The notes beneath the pieces are model-generated. The model searched no databases and was not told where the DNA came from. It was given only the letters and a program-made list of their open reading frames with translations. A stretch of 13,892 nucleotides of DNA, taken from assembly GCA_002353935.1 (NCBI GenBank), contig DEKP01000001.1, positions 10,496 through 24,387 of the forward strand. Reading direction: 5' to 3'. The translations under genes were made by a program, and so were the position numbers. Of this stretch, positions 1 through 6,184 are shown in pieces. The stretch comes from Ruminococcaceae bacterium UBA2719 (GTDB lineage Bacteria > Bacillota > Clostridia > Oscillospirales > Acutalibacteraceae). Within the stretch, counting starts at the first letter, position 1; every line of letters begins with the position of its first letter.

Positions 1-76
1 GAAGGGACTTGAAGGCGACTGTGCCAAGATGTAAGCGTCAGCGCACATCGAAGGTAAAATCAGTCCGGCGGACTGA
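1..76. repeat. 76-bp intergenic repeat, copy 1 (may be cut by window start)
   Basis: This stretch recurs at 240-315 with one substitution (A26 against G265). Each copy contains two possible hairpins. The first pairs GATGT with ACATC and GCG with CGC around TCAG, with an AA bulge. The second is TCAGTCC-GGC-GGACTGA. Beyond position 76 the two copies diverge completely. No ribosome site and no ORF longer than about 40 codons goes with it, so I read it as a structured intergenic repeat rather than coding DNA. Its family is not recognised. Confidence 0.75.
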
Positions 77-184
77 TTTTAGGGAGAGCGTAGATAGACG
101 GTATGCCGGTAGCTGTCGCTCCTAAGACGAGGTGTCCTGATACATCCACATAACATCTACTTCACTCCAACCATATTAAAATAG
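77..184. other. Non-coding spacer between repeat copy and terminator
   Basis: No convincing gene is seen. The part from about 84 to 123 can fold, with GAGCG pairing with CGCTC around an inner CGG-TATG-CCG. CTTCACTCC at 160-168 is the reverse complement of GGAGTGAAG at 235-243, so these 9-mers bracket the terminator at 185-222. The stretch may belong to a small structured transcript ending at that terminator; this is inference. Confidence 0.3.
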
Positions 185-222
185 GGAGATATCTCAACTG
201 ATATCTCCTTTATTTATTTTTA
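185..222 (+). terminator. Intrinsic terminator upstream of second repeat copy
   Basis: A perfect 9-bp stem (GGAGATATC / GATATCTCC) with loop TCAACT is followed by a T-rich tract. It would end + strand transcription entering from the left, either from a gene outside the window or from a small RNA containing the repeat. Confidence 0.75.
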
Positions 223-239
223 TCATAAACAGGAGGAGT

Positions 240-315
240 GAAGGGACTTGAAGGCGACTGTGCCGAGATGTAAGCGTCAGCGCACATCGAAGGTAAAATC
301 AGTCCGGCGGACTGA
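240..315. repeat. 76-bp intergenic repeat, copy 2
   Basis: 75 of 76 bases match copy 1 at 1-76, including both hairpins. The copy is preceded by AGGAGGAGTG, and a 12-codon GTG frame would run through it, but the ribosome site touches the GTG and the peptide is negligible. After 315 the sequence becomes AT-rich and unrelated to the flank of copy 1. Confidence 0.75.
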
Positions 316-323
316 ATAAAATA

Positions 324-436
324 ATAGTAGAATTCAATAGTTAACTTGGCAACTTTACAAGACTTCTACTATCAGTAGAGCCTGGTATTTTATCTACAAG
401 AAGTAGATTTAGCCAAAATCCGTTCTATCAACCAGG
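324..436. other. Cluster of TCTAC/GTAGA hairpins (candidate structured RNA)
   Basis: Four pairings can be drawn. AATAGTAGAA-type bases at 324-332 pair with 364-372 over 9 bp. TCTAC-TATCA-GTAGA at 365-379 is a hairpin that competes with the first. ATCTAC-AAGAA-GTAGAT spans 392-408. CCTGGT at 381-386 pairs with ACCAGG at 431-436 and encloses the previous hairpin. Nested and mutually exclusive helices suggest a folded RNA. No known riboswitch class is recognised. It lies upstream of the promoter candidate at 544-572, so it need not be in the operon transcript. Confidence 0.35.
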
Positions 437-543
437 AAAATGTTTGTAGATGTTATATATTAAAAAATATCTTTTCTTTATTATATATTTGTTGTATAAT
501 AAATTATAATATAATTTGGAGAATGTTGTAGAAACAGCGGTTT
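437..543. other. AT-rich spacer without gene
   Basis: No ORF is supported. Several TATAAT-like hexamers occur (495-500, 505-510, 510-515), but none has a good -35 box at proper spacing; the best is TTGTTG with only 15 bp. Any of them could be a secondary promoter for the downstream operon. Confidence 0.3.
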
Positions 544-572
544 TTGATTTAGCTTTGTCTTAGTGCTAAATT
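544..572 (+). promoter_or_regulatory. Candidate promoter of the acyltransferase/GT8 operon
   Basis: TTGATT at 544-549 and TAAATT at 567-572 are separated by 17 bp, and TGC stands directly before the -10 box. The same TGC-before-(-10) pattern is seen in the stronger promoters of metY and the dockerin gene. The predicted transcript starts near 579 and has a leader of about 100 nt with no clear structure. Confidence 0.45.
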
Positions 573-664
573 TATATGACATTTTATAGGCATTAGATAT
601 TTAGATTTACAATACTTTATTTTGTTTTAAAAAAACAATTTTTATATTCATTACAACACAGCTT

Positions 665-672
665 GGAGGGAG
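665..672 (+). promoter_or_regulatory. Ribosome binding site that argues for a CTG start
   Basis: GGAGGGAG lies just upstream of CTG at 678, with a few bases of spacing. The only other in-frame start, GTG at 738, has no purine-rich site before it (the preceding bases are TTTTCCTCCGCA). An in-frame TGA at 675-677 prevents any longer start. Confidence 0.6.
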
Positions 673-677
673 TTTGA

Positions 678-1481
678 CTGGATAAGCGAAAAGTAATTTA
701 TTACGATGATGAACTAAATAACGAATTTTCCTCCGCAGTGATAGAGCCTAAAAAAATTGACGGCAACTATATCTATGACAGACAAGGTCCTTTTCGTTCT
801 GTCATCCGCTTTTTTTGGTATCGTATTATCGCAACACCGCTTGCCTTTCTATATGTTAATCTTTCGTTTCACCAACGTACTGAGGGAAAAGAAAAGCTAA
901 AGCCCTTTCGTAGCAAAGGAATTTACCTATACGGAAACCACACTCAGGCTATCGGCGATCCGCTGACTCCAAATGTGTTTTGTTTTCCACAACGCGTGTC
1001 GTTCATAGTTCACCCTAACAACGTATCCATGCCCGTACTCGGGCGGATCAATCCATCTCTGGGTGCAATTCCTCTCCCGGATACCAAAGAAGCATACAGA
1101 AATTTTATCGAATGTATTAACGGACGAATCAAAAAAGGCGGTGCTGTGGTAATTTATCCAGAAGCGCACATCTGGCCTTATTACACTAAAATCCGTAATT
1201 TTCCAGACTCCTCATTTGGTTATCCGGCAAAGTCCGGCACACCGGTTTTTTGCTTTGTAAATACTTATCAAAAACGAAAAAACGCTAAAAAGCCTCGCAT
1301 AATCACCTATATCGACGGTCCGTTTTATCCCGATATGGAGCTGCCGCTTGCAAAACGTCGCAAAATTTTACGCGACGAGGTTTACAAAACCATGTGTAAG
1401 CGGGCACAAAATTCTGACGTCGAGGTTATCAAATACATCAGAAAGGAGAATGCCGCGGCTGAATCCAAGGCGGAAATTTAA
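678..1481 (+). CDS. PlsC-like (1-acylglycerol-3-phosphate type) acyltransferase
   Basis: Probable membrane-associated acyltransferase transferring an acyl chain to a glycerol- or sugar-linked acceptor; the true acceptor is unknown. The family block GNHTQAIGDP carries the catalytic His with Asp five residues further on (HX5D, against the usual HX4D), and IYPEAHIWPYY takes the place of the EGTR motif. I start it at CTG 678, which adds 20 residues (beginning DKRKVIYYDDELNNEF) to the frame opened by GTG 738. Those residues are non-random and look like a family N-terminus, and only CTG has a ribosome site. This gives 267 residues; the conservative start gives 247. It is first in an operon: the GT8 gene starts 1 base after its stop. 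The fold is well supported, the substrate is not. Confidence 0.85.
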   Translation: MDKRKVIYYDDELNNEFSSAVIEPKKIDGNYIYDRQGPFRSVIRFFWYRIIATPLAFLYVNLSFHQRTEGKEKLKPFRSKGIYLYGNHTQAIGDPLTPNVFCFPQRVSFIVHPNNVSMPVLGRINPSLGAIPLPDTKEAYRNFIECINGRIKKGGAVVIYPEAHIWPYYTKIRNFPDSSFGYPAKSGTPVFCFVNTYQKRKNAKKPRIITYIDGPFYPDMELPLAKRRKILRDEVYKTMCKRAQNSDVEVIKYIRKENAAAESKAEI

Positions 1482-1482
1482 T

Positions 1483-2334
1483 ATGGTTAACGTACTGTTT
1501 TGCGGCAACGACGGCGTATTTGACGGCTTTTTAACCTGCGCTATGTCGATGATGAAGCGTACAGCTTCAACCGAGCCGTTTTCATTTCATATTTTCACGA
1601 TGTCGCTTACGCGGCTGAATCCAAAATACACTTCCATGTCAGAAGATCACATAAAACTTTTTGATATGATCATAAAACGATATAATCCTAAAAACACAGT
1701 GACCGTCACAGACGTAACAGAGCTTTATGAAAAAGAGCTGGGCGGCTGCCCTAACGAGGGAGCATACTGCTCTCCATATACTCTGATTCGCCTGCTTGCA
1801 GATCTTGTGAAAGGAATACCGAATAAAATTTTGTATCTTGATGCAGATATCATGTTTAACCGTGATCCCCACCTGTTGTATGATATAGATATAAGCGACG
1901 TGGAATTTGCCGCCGCAAGAGATCACTACGGTAAGTATCTGCTTTATCCAAACTACGTAAACGCAGGCGTGCTTCTTTTGAATATGGCTCAGATTCGCCG
2001 CACAGGGATGCTTGATATTGCCCGCTCTGAGCTTAGGCGAAAAAAATTTTTGTTCGCCGATCAAACAGCGCTCATTCATTCTGCTACAAAAAAGAAACTG
2101 CTTCCACAGCGTTTTAACGACCAAAAATTTTTGCACAAGCATACGGTAGTTCGCCATTTTTCCAAAAGATTGTTCTGGCTGCCATATCCTCATACCGAAA
2201 ATATTAAACAGTGGCAGGTAGATGAGGTGCACAAGATCTTTAAATACCATCAATTTGACGATATACTGGAAGAATATTCTGAGTTGACGAAAGAAAAAAC
2301 AGAAACAATGCCCGCTCTTCGAGGCTCTGATTAA
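1483..2334 (+). CDS. Glycosyltransferase family 8 protein
   Basis: A 283-residue single-domain GT-A fold retaining glycosyltransferase of the LgtC/glycogenin family, which transfers a sugar from a nucleotide sugar with a divalent metal. The metal-binding DXD is in ILYLDADIMFN (residues 120-122). Later family blocks are NAGVLLLN (near 160), ADQTAL (near 192) and the C-terminal RHFSK (near 224), which supplies the second metal-binding His. I chose ATG 1483 because AGGCGG ends 9 bases upstream and the protein then starts right at the first strand, MVNVLFCGNDGVFDG. The frame is open further upstream, but an ATG at 1450 sits one base from its ribosome site. It starts 1 base after the preceding stop, so it is probably translationally coupled. 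Sugar and acceptor cannot be told from the sequence. Confidence 0.9.
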   Translation: MVNVLFCGNDGVFDGFLTCAMSMMKRTASTEPFSFHIFTMSLTRLNPKYTSMSEDHIKLFDMIIKRYNPKNTVTVTDVTELYEKELGGCPNEGAYCSPYTLIRLLADLVKGIPNKILYLDADIMFNRDPHLLYDIDISDVEFAAARDHYGKYLLYPNYVNAGVLLLNMAQIRRTGMLDIARSELRRKKFLFADQTALIHSATKKKLLPQRFNDQKFLHKHTVVRHFSKRLFWLPYPHTENIKQWQVDEVHKIFKYHQFDDILEEYSELTKEKTETMPALRGSD

Positions 2335-2373
2335 ACCGATTTAGATATAACTATACAAGGGAGGATAATCAAT

Positions 2374-4149
2374 ATGTCAAAACTCAACATCCCGATTTTC
2401 TATGCGTGCGACGACGCTTTTGTAAAATATACGATGGTGTCAATTCATTCTTTGATTACAAACGCATCCCGCGATTATGACTACACTATTTACATACTGC
2501 ATACGTCTATCCGTGAAAAAACCCGCCGGCACGCTATGGAACTTGAACAAGATGGCTTTAAAATCGTATTCACCGACGTTAGCGATCGTCTAAACGAAGT
2601 TACAAAAGACCTGCCTGTGCGCGACTATTACTCCAAGGCAACCTACTTTCGCCTTTTTATTGCTGATATGTTCCCTCAGCTTGAAAAAGCCATATATATA
2701 GACAGCGATACCGTCGTACAGGGAGACATCAGCGAGCTCTACCTTACAGACCTAAAAAAATACTGGCTGGGAGCCTGTCATGAACAAGCTATGGTACAGA
2801 CCGACCATTACGGCAAATACGCCGAAAAGGTTGTAGGCGTCTCTCGATACAACTTCTTTAATGCGGGAGTACTGCTCATTAACTGTGTGGTCTTCCGTGA
2901 AAGCGGACTGCTGAAAAAATTCGCTCAACGCCTCTCTGAATACGACTTTGTAGTTACTCAGGATGAAGACTATCTCAACCTAATTTGTAAGGATCATATT
3001 TTTTGGCTGGATCAGCGTTGGAACACCGAGGTTTACTGCGACTTTGATTATCCGATCGAGGAAGCAAAAATCATCCACTATATCATGGTTTCTAAGCCAT
3101 GGCACTATGAAGACTGCCAAGGCGGAGATATTTTCTGGAAATATGCAGCGCAAACCTCTGCTTATACCGAATTGCGCGAGGAGCTGGAAAACTATACCGA
3201 CGAAGAACGCTCACGCGATGAACAGGTGATGTTTAACCTAATCGAGCTTGCAAAGCAGGAGACAGAACGAGACGATAATTATCAGCAACAGCTAAATAAA
3301 TCTGTGCGCGCTAAAGATCGTGTTGAGATCTTAGAAAAAATCGCTCAGTATGAACGAGAAGGACGATTTTCCGAAGACGTTGAAAACGACCCGCCATCCC
3401 GCACTCTCATGCCCGATAAAATCAAGTACGGTACCAAAGGAATCAAGAAAAGAGTCAAAAGCAAGCTCGCCTTTGCAGCCGCAAGATATTTTGTTAATTC
3501 GCTTATTGAGGATAAAAAACTGATAATAAAAGAAATCAAAGGCATCGAAAATTTTAAAAATCTAAACACCGGCGCTATCATAACCTGTAATCACTTCAAC
3601 GCCTTTGACAGCTTTGCCATCCAGCTGGCATATGATGCCGCCGAGCAGCCGGATCGACGTTTTTACCGCGTTATCCGCGAGGGTAACTATACTTCTTTTC
3701 CGGGCTTTTACGGTTTTTTGATGCGCAACTGCGATACCTTGCCGCTTTCTTCAAACCTCGGAACAATGAAAAAATTTATGACCGCTGTTGACGAGCTTTT
3801 GGCTCAGGGCCACTATATCCTTGTGTATCCCGAACAATCGATGTGGTGGAACTACCGCAAGCCAAAGCCCCTCAAAAACGGTGCATATATCTTTGCATAT
3901 CGCAACAACGTGCCGGTACTTCCATGTTTTATCACTATGAAGGATTCCGACATTATGGGAGACGACGGCTTCTATGTTCAGGAATACACTATTCATATTG
4001 GCAAGCCGATTTACCCCGACAAATCGCTCTCATACCGCGAAGGTGTAAAGGATATGCTGGACAAAAACTATAATTTGTGGAAAGAAATTTATGAGCGTGA
4101 ATATCATATGCCGCTTGTATATGACACAGAAAATCCGGACGCAGTTTAA
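2374..4149 (+). CDS. GT8 glycosyltransferase - PlsC-like acyltransferase fusion
   Basis: A 591-residue bifunctional protein. Residues 1-260 are a GT8 domain: start IPIFYACDDAF, DXD in AIYIDSDTVVQGD (110-112), FFNAGVLLIN (161-170), TQDEDYLN and the C-terminal HYIMVSKPWH (235-244). Residues 265-345 are a charged, probably helical linker. Residues 380-580 are an acyltransferase: TCNHFNAFDS holds HX4D (His407, Asp412), REGNYTSFPGF a second block, and LVYPEQSMWW the PEGT-like block (485-491) with Q where G is usual. GGGAGG precedes ATG 2374. It lies 39 bp after the GT8 gene and is the last gene before the terminator. Fusing sugar transfer with acylation suggests both steps act on one product, such as an acylated surface glycan or glycolipid. 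The product is inference; the two domains are clear. Confidence 0.9.
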   Translation: MSKLNIPIFYACDDAFVKYTMVSIHSLITNASRDYDYTIYILHTSIREKTRRHAMELEQDGFKIVFTDVSDRLNEVTKDLPVRDYYSKATYFRLFIADMFPQLEKAIYIDSDTVVQGDISELYLTDLKKYWLGACHEQAMVQTDHYGKYAEKVVGVSRYNFFNAGVLLINCVVFRESGLLKKFAQRLSEYDFVVTQDEDYLNLICKDHIFWLDQRWNTEVYCDFDYPIEEAKIIHYIMVSKPWHYEDCQGGDIFWKYAAQTSAYTELREELENYTDEERSRDEQVMFNLIELAKQETERDDNYQQQLNKSVRAKDRVEILEKIAQYEREGRFSEDVENDPPSRTLMPDKIKYGTKGIKKRVKSKLAFAAARYFVNSLIEDKKLIIKEIKGIENFKNLNTGAIITCNHFNAFDSFAIQLAYDAAEQPDRRFYRVIREGNYTSFPGFYGFLMRNCDTLPLSSNLGTMKKFMTAVDELLAQGHYILVYPEQSMWWNYRKPKPLKNGAYIFAYRNNVPVLPCFITMKDSDIMGDDGFYVQEYTIHIGKPIYPDKSLSYREGVKDMLDKNYNLWKEIYEREYHMPLVYDTENPDAV

Positions 4150-4227
4150 CAAATTTGCTAAAGGTAAAATATAAACATTTTGATAGTTAATTTTACTTCT
4201 AAAACTCTAAAATAATATAATAAAAAT

Positions 4228-4262
4228 GACCCGTTATCTTTTTTGGATAACGGGTCGTTTTT
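4228..4262. terminator. Bidirectional terminator between convergent operon and metY
   Basis: A perfect 11-bp stem (GACCCGTTATC / GATAACGGGTC) with a 7-base loop. On + it is followed by GTTTTTAG, on - by ATTTTTATTA, so it can serve both the GT8 operon (stop 4149) and metY (stop 4302). Confidence 0.9.
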
Positions 4263-4301
4263 AGTTTCTAATTTTAAATAACCTGCTTATATTCAGAGAT
4301 T

Positions 4302-5582
4302 TTAAACCGCTGCAAAGCCCTTTTCAAGATCGGCAATAATATCGTCGATATGTTCCGTGCCTATAGATAGTCTAACTGTAGCCTCTGTTATTCCTCGGTC
4401 GGCAAGCTCTTCTGCTGAAAGCTGAGAATGTGTAGTTGTAGCCGGATGAATAACCAAAGATTTAACGTCGGCAACATTTGCAAGCAGAGAAAATATTTCA
4501 AGATTATCAATAAATTTATGCGCCTGCTCACGGCCTCCCTTAATTTCAAAGGTAAAGATAGATCCGCCGCCATTCGGAAAATATCTTTCATACAATTTAT
4601 GATCAGGGTGATCCTTTAAAGACGGATGATTTACTTTGGCTACTTTTGGATGATTTGAAAGATACTCAACTACCTTTTTGGTATTTTCGGCATGGCGCTC
4701 AAGACGCAGCGACAAGGTTTCTGTACCCTGTAAAAGTAAAAATGCCGCAAAAGGAGAGATGCACGCGCCTTCATCACGCAACAAAACAGCTCTGATATAT
4801 GTAACGAATGCTGCTGCACCTACTGCATCGGCAAAAGAAACGCCATGATAGCTCGGATTAGGCGCGGCTATGGGAGCGTATTTACCGCTCTTTTTCCAGT
4901 CAAAGTTTCCTGAATCAACAATCACTCCTCCAAGAGTTGTTCCGTGTCCGCCGATAAATTTTGTTGCCGAATGAACAACTATATCCGCACCGTGCTCGAT
5001 AGGACGAATAAAGTATGGTGTACCAAAGGTATTGTCGACTACAACCGGAAGACCATACTTATGGGCAAGCTTTGAAACAGCGTCAATATCCGGGATATCG
5101 CTGTTGGGATTTCCCAAAGTTTCCAGATAAACAGCCTTTGTATTGGGCTTGATCGCGCCCTCTATCTCAGCGAGATTATGCGCGTCAACAAAGCTTGTTT
5201 CAATTCCAAATTGTTTTAAGGTGTGTGAAAACAGATTGTGTGTGCCGCCGTATATGGTTTTTTGCGCAACAATATTGTCGCCCGCCTGAGCTAACGCTTG
5301 AATCGTATATGTTATTGCTGCAGCGCCGGAAGCTACCGACAAAGCCGCTACACCACCCTCCAAAGCTGCTATTCTCTTTTCAAAAACGTCTTGAGTAGAA
5401 TTTGTCAGCCTTCCGTAAATATTGCCTGCGTCTGCAAGGCCAAAGCGCGCTGCCGCATGGGCGCTGTTATGAAAAACATATGAAGTTGTTGCATATATCG
5501 GTACAGCCCTGGAGTCGCTCGCGGGATCCGCGCTCTCCTGGCCTACATGAAGTTGAAGTGTTTCAAATTTATAATTACTCAT
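4302..5582 (-). CDS. metY: O-acetylhomoserine sulfhydrylase (aminocarboxypropyltransferase)
   Basis: A cytoplasmic PLP enzyme of the Cys/Met metabolism family that makes homocysteine from O-acetylhomoserine and sulfide, by direct sulfhydrylation on the way to methionine. Full length at 426 residues. It has the MetY-type N-terminus FETLQLHVGQESADP, YGRLTNST (Tyr56/Arg58, phosphate binding from the partner subunit), VVDNTFGTPY with Asp183 for the PLP nitrogen, and the Schiff-base lysine Lys208 in VHSATKFIGGHGTT. The long insert after GGVIVDSG and the C-terminal VKSLVIHPATTTH and VRLSIGTEHIDDI blocks fit MetY better than cystathionine lyases. ATG 5582 follows AAAGAGGT. It is transcribed alone from the promoter at 5910-5938 through a long leader that looks regulated. 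Activity on O-acetylserine is possible and cannot be excluded. Confidence 0.95.
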   Translation of the reverse strand: MSNYKFETLQLHVGQESADPASDSRAVPIYATTSYVFHNSAHAAARFGLADAGNIYGRLTNSTQDVFEKRIAALEGGVAALSVASGAAAITYTIQALAQAGDNIVAQKTIYGGTHNLFSHTLKQFGIETSFVDAHNLAEIEGAIKPNTKAVYLETLGNPNSDIPDIDAVSKLAHKYGLPVVVDNTFGTPYFIRPIEHGADIVVHSATKFIGGHGTTLGGVIVDSGNFDWKKSGKYAPIAAPNPSYHGVSFADAVGAAAFVTYIRAVLLRDEGACISPFAAFLLLQGTETLSLRLERHAENTKKVVEYLSNHPKVAKVNHPSLKDHPDHKLYERYFPNGGGSIFTFEIKGGREQAHKFIDNLEIFSLLANVADVKSLVIHPATTTHSQLSAEELADRGITEATVRLSIGTEHIDDIIADLEKGFAAV

Positions 5583-5680
5583 ATTAATTACCTCTTTCTC
5601 GTGTTAAAAATTTATTGTTTTAATTAAATAAGCAGCGATTAAATCGTTTACAATTTGTGCCATTAGATTTTTTACCAAAT

Positions 5681-5736
5681 AAAAAACTGTTAATCAAGCT
5701 TTATTAATAAGTTCGCTTGTCAAAGTCGTCCAAGCG
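5681..5736 (-). promoter_or_regulatory. Candidate attenuator in the metY leader
   Basis: Three segments can pair in two exclusive ways in the transcript: CGCTTG (5736-5731) with CAAGCG (5719-5714), or CAAGC with a later GCTTG (5699-5695). The second pairing, with TTAT/ATAA stacked inside, is followed after nine bases by a run of six T (5686-5681). This resembles an anti-terminator/terminator switch downstream of a leader peptide. The helices are short and AT-rich, so the terminator would be weak; no thermodynamic value was computed. Confidence 0.35.
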
Positions 5737-5772
5737 TACGGTTAAATACTCTTTTATAATATTTGCAAAACA

Positions 5773-5850
5773 TTATATATTTTTACAGACTGAGCACATT
5801 CGTCCGAACCTGTAATTTGCTCTTAGCAGCTTGAAAAAAATAAAATCCAT
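5773..5850 (-). CDS. Short Cys-rich leader peptide upstream of metY
   Basis: A 25-codon ORF within the metY leader, with AGAGGG seven bases before the ATG at 5850. The peptide starts MDFIFFKLLRANYRF and ends GRMCSVCKNI, with two cysteines two residues apart near the end. Its position, between a strong promoter with a palindromic operator and a gene of sulfur amino-acid synthesis, is that of a leader peptide whose translation reports on charged Cys-tRNA. That role is inference; I know of Cys-containing leaders for sulfur genes in other bacteria but do not recognise this exact one. It could also be a small functional protein with a CxxC site. Confidence 0.5.
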   Translation of the reverse strand: MDFIFFKLLRANYRFGRMCSVCKNI

Positions 5851-5887
5851 AACTTAACCCTCTTTTAATCTTTGTGAACAATGCACT

Positions 5888-5902
5888 ACCTACATAGTAG
5901 GT
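5888..5902 (-). promoter_or_regulatory. 15-bp palindromic operator at the metY start site
   Basis: ACCTAC-ATA-GTAGGT is a perfect 6+6 palindrome lying directly downstream of the -10 box and overlapping the expected transcript start near 5903. A protein bound here would block initiation. Rrf2-family repressors such as CymR control cysteine and methionine genes in Firmicutes, so such a regulator is a reasonable guess. The hairpin could alternatively act at the 5' end of the RNA. Confidence 0.55.
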
Positions 5903-5909
5903 TGGTGAT

Positions 5910-5938
5910 ATTCTAGCATTAAAAAATATTTTTGTCAA
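5910..5938 (-). promoter_or_regulatory. metY promoter
   Basis: On the - strand TTGACA (5938-5933) is followed by exactly 17 bp and TAGAAT (5915-5910), with TGC directly before the -10 box. This is a near-consensus housekeeping promoter. It implies a leader of about 320 nt before metY. Confidence 0.85.
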
Positions 5939-6050
5939 GCTTTTTTTATTGTTTTTTTATCTTGTCATATATCAACATATGCTCCAGCACCAAACCAAGC
6001 ATATATACCGTCATATATATCTTACAATATAAGAATATATAGAATTTTAT

Positions 6051-6083
6051 AAAACAAAAGCTCCTCCGGAAAATCCAGAGGAG
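6051..6083 (-). terminator. Terminator of the plsC / lipid kinase operon
   Basis: On the - strand CTCCTCTGG pairs with CCGGAGGAG (9 bp including one T-G wobble) around ATTTT, followed by CTTTTGTTTT. It lies about 100 bp after the kinase stop. Confidence 0.85.
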
Positions 6084-6184
6084 TATAATCACAATATTTT
6101 TCTATAAAAACGAACAAATATTTATAAAGATATCTTCCGACATTTTTCTTTTTGCAGGTTAGCTTGATAAAAATATAAACAATT

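Noticed and set aside
3..125. Open + frame rich in Arg and Lys through the first repeat copy
   Set aside because: No start or ribosome site is visible, and the same bases in copy 2 are followed by an unrelated sequence; this fits a repeat better than a gene end.
1..315. CRISPR array from the repeated 76-mer
   Set aside because: Only two copies, repeat far too long, spacing of 163 bp containing a terminator, and no cas gene.
616..650. TTGTTTT / AAAACAA hairpin with following T run as a terminator before the operon
   Set aside because: All A-T stem in an A/T tract; too weak, and it would cut off the operon from its promoter.
1639..2253. 204-codon - strand frame opposite the GT8 gene
   Set aside because: Antisense shadow of a GT8 gene with clear DXD and family motifs.
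5583..5903. SAM riboswitch or T-box in the metY leader
   Set aside because: None of the conserved core sequences of these classes (for example the T-box TGG-containing bulge sequence) could be recognised; the short ORF and pairings explain the leader better.
5946..6014. 22-codon - strand ORF (MTVYMLGLVLEHMLIYDKI...) between the kinase terminator and the metY promoter
   Set aside because: No proper ribosome site, no promoter of its own, and it lies after a strong terminator; chance is sufficient.
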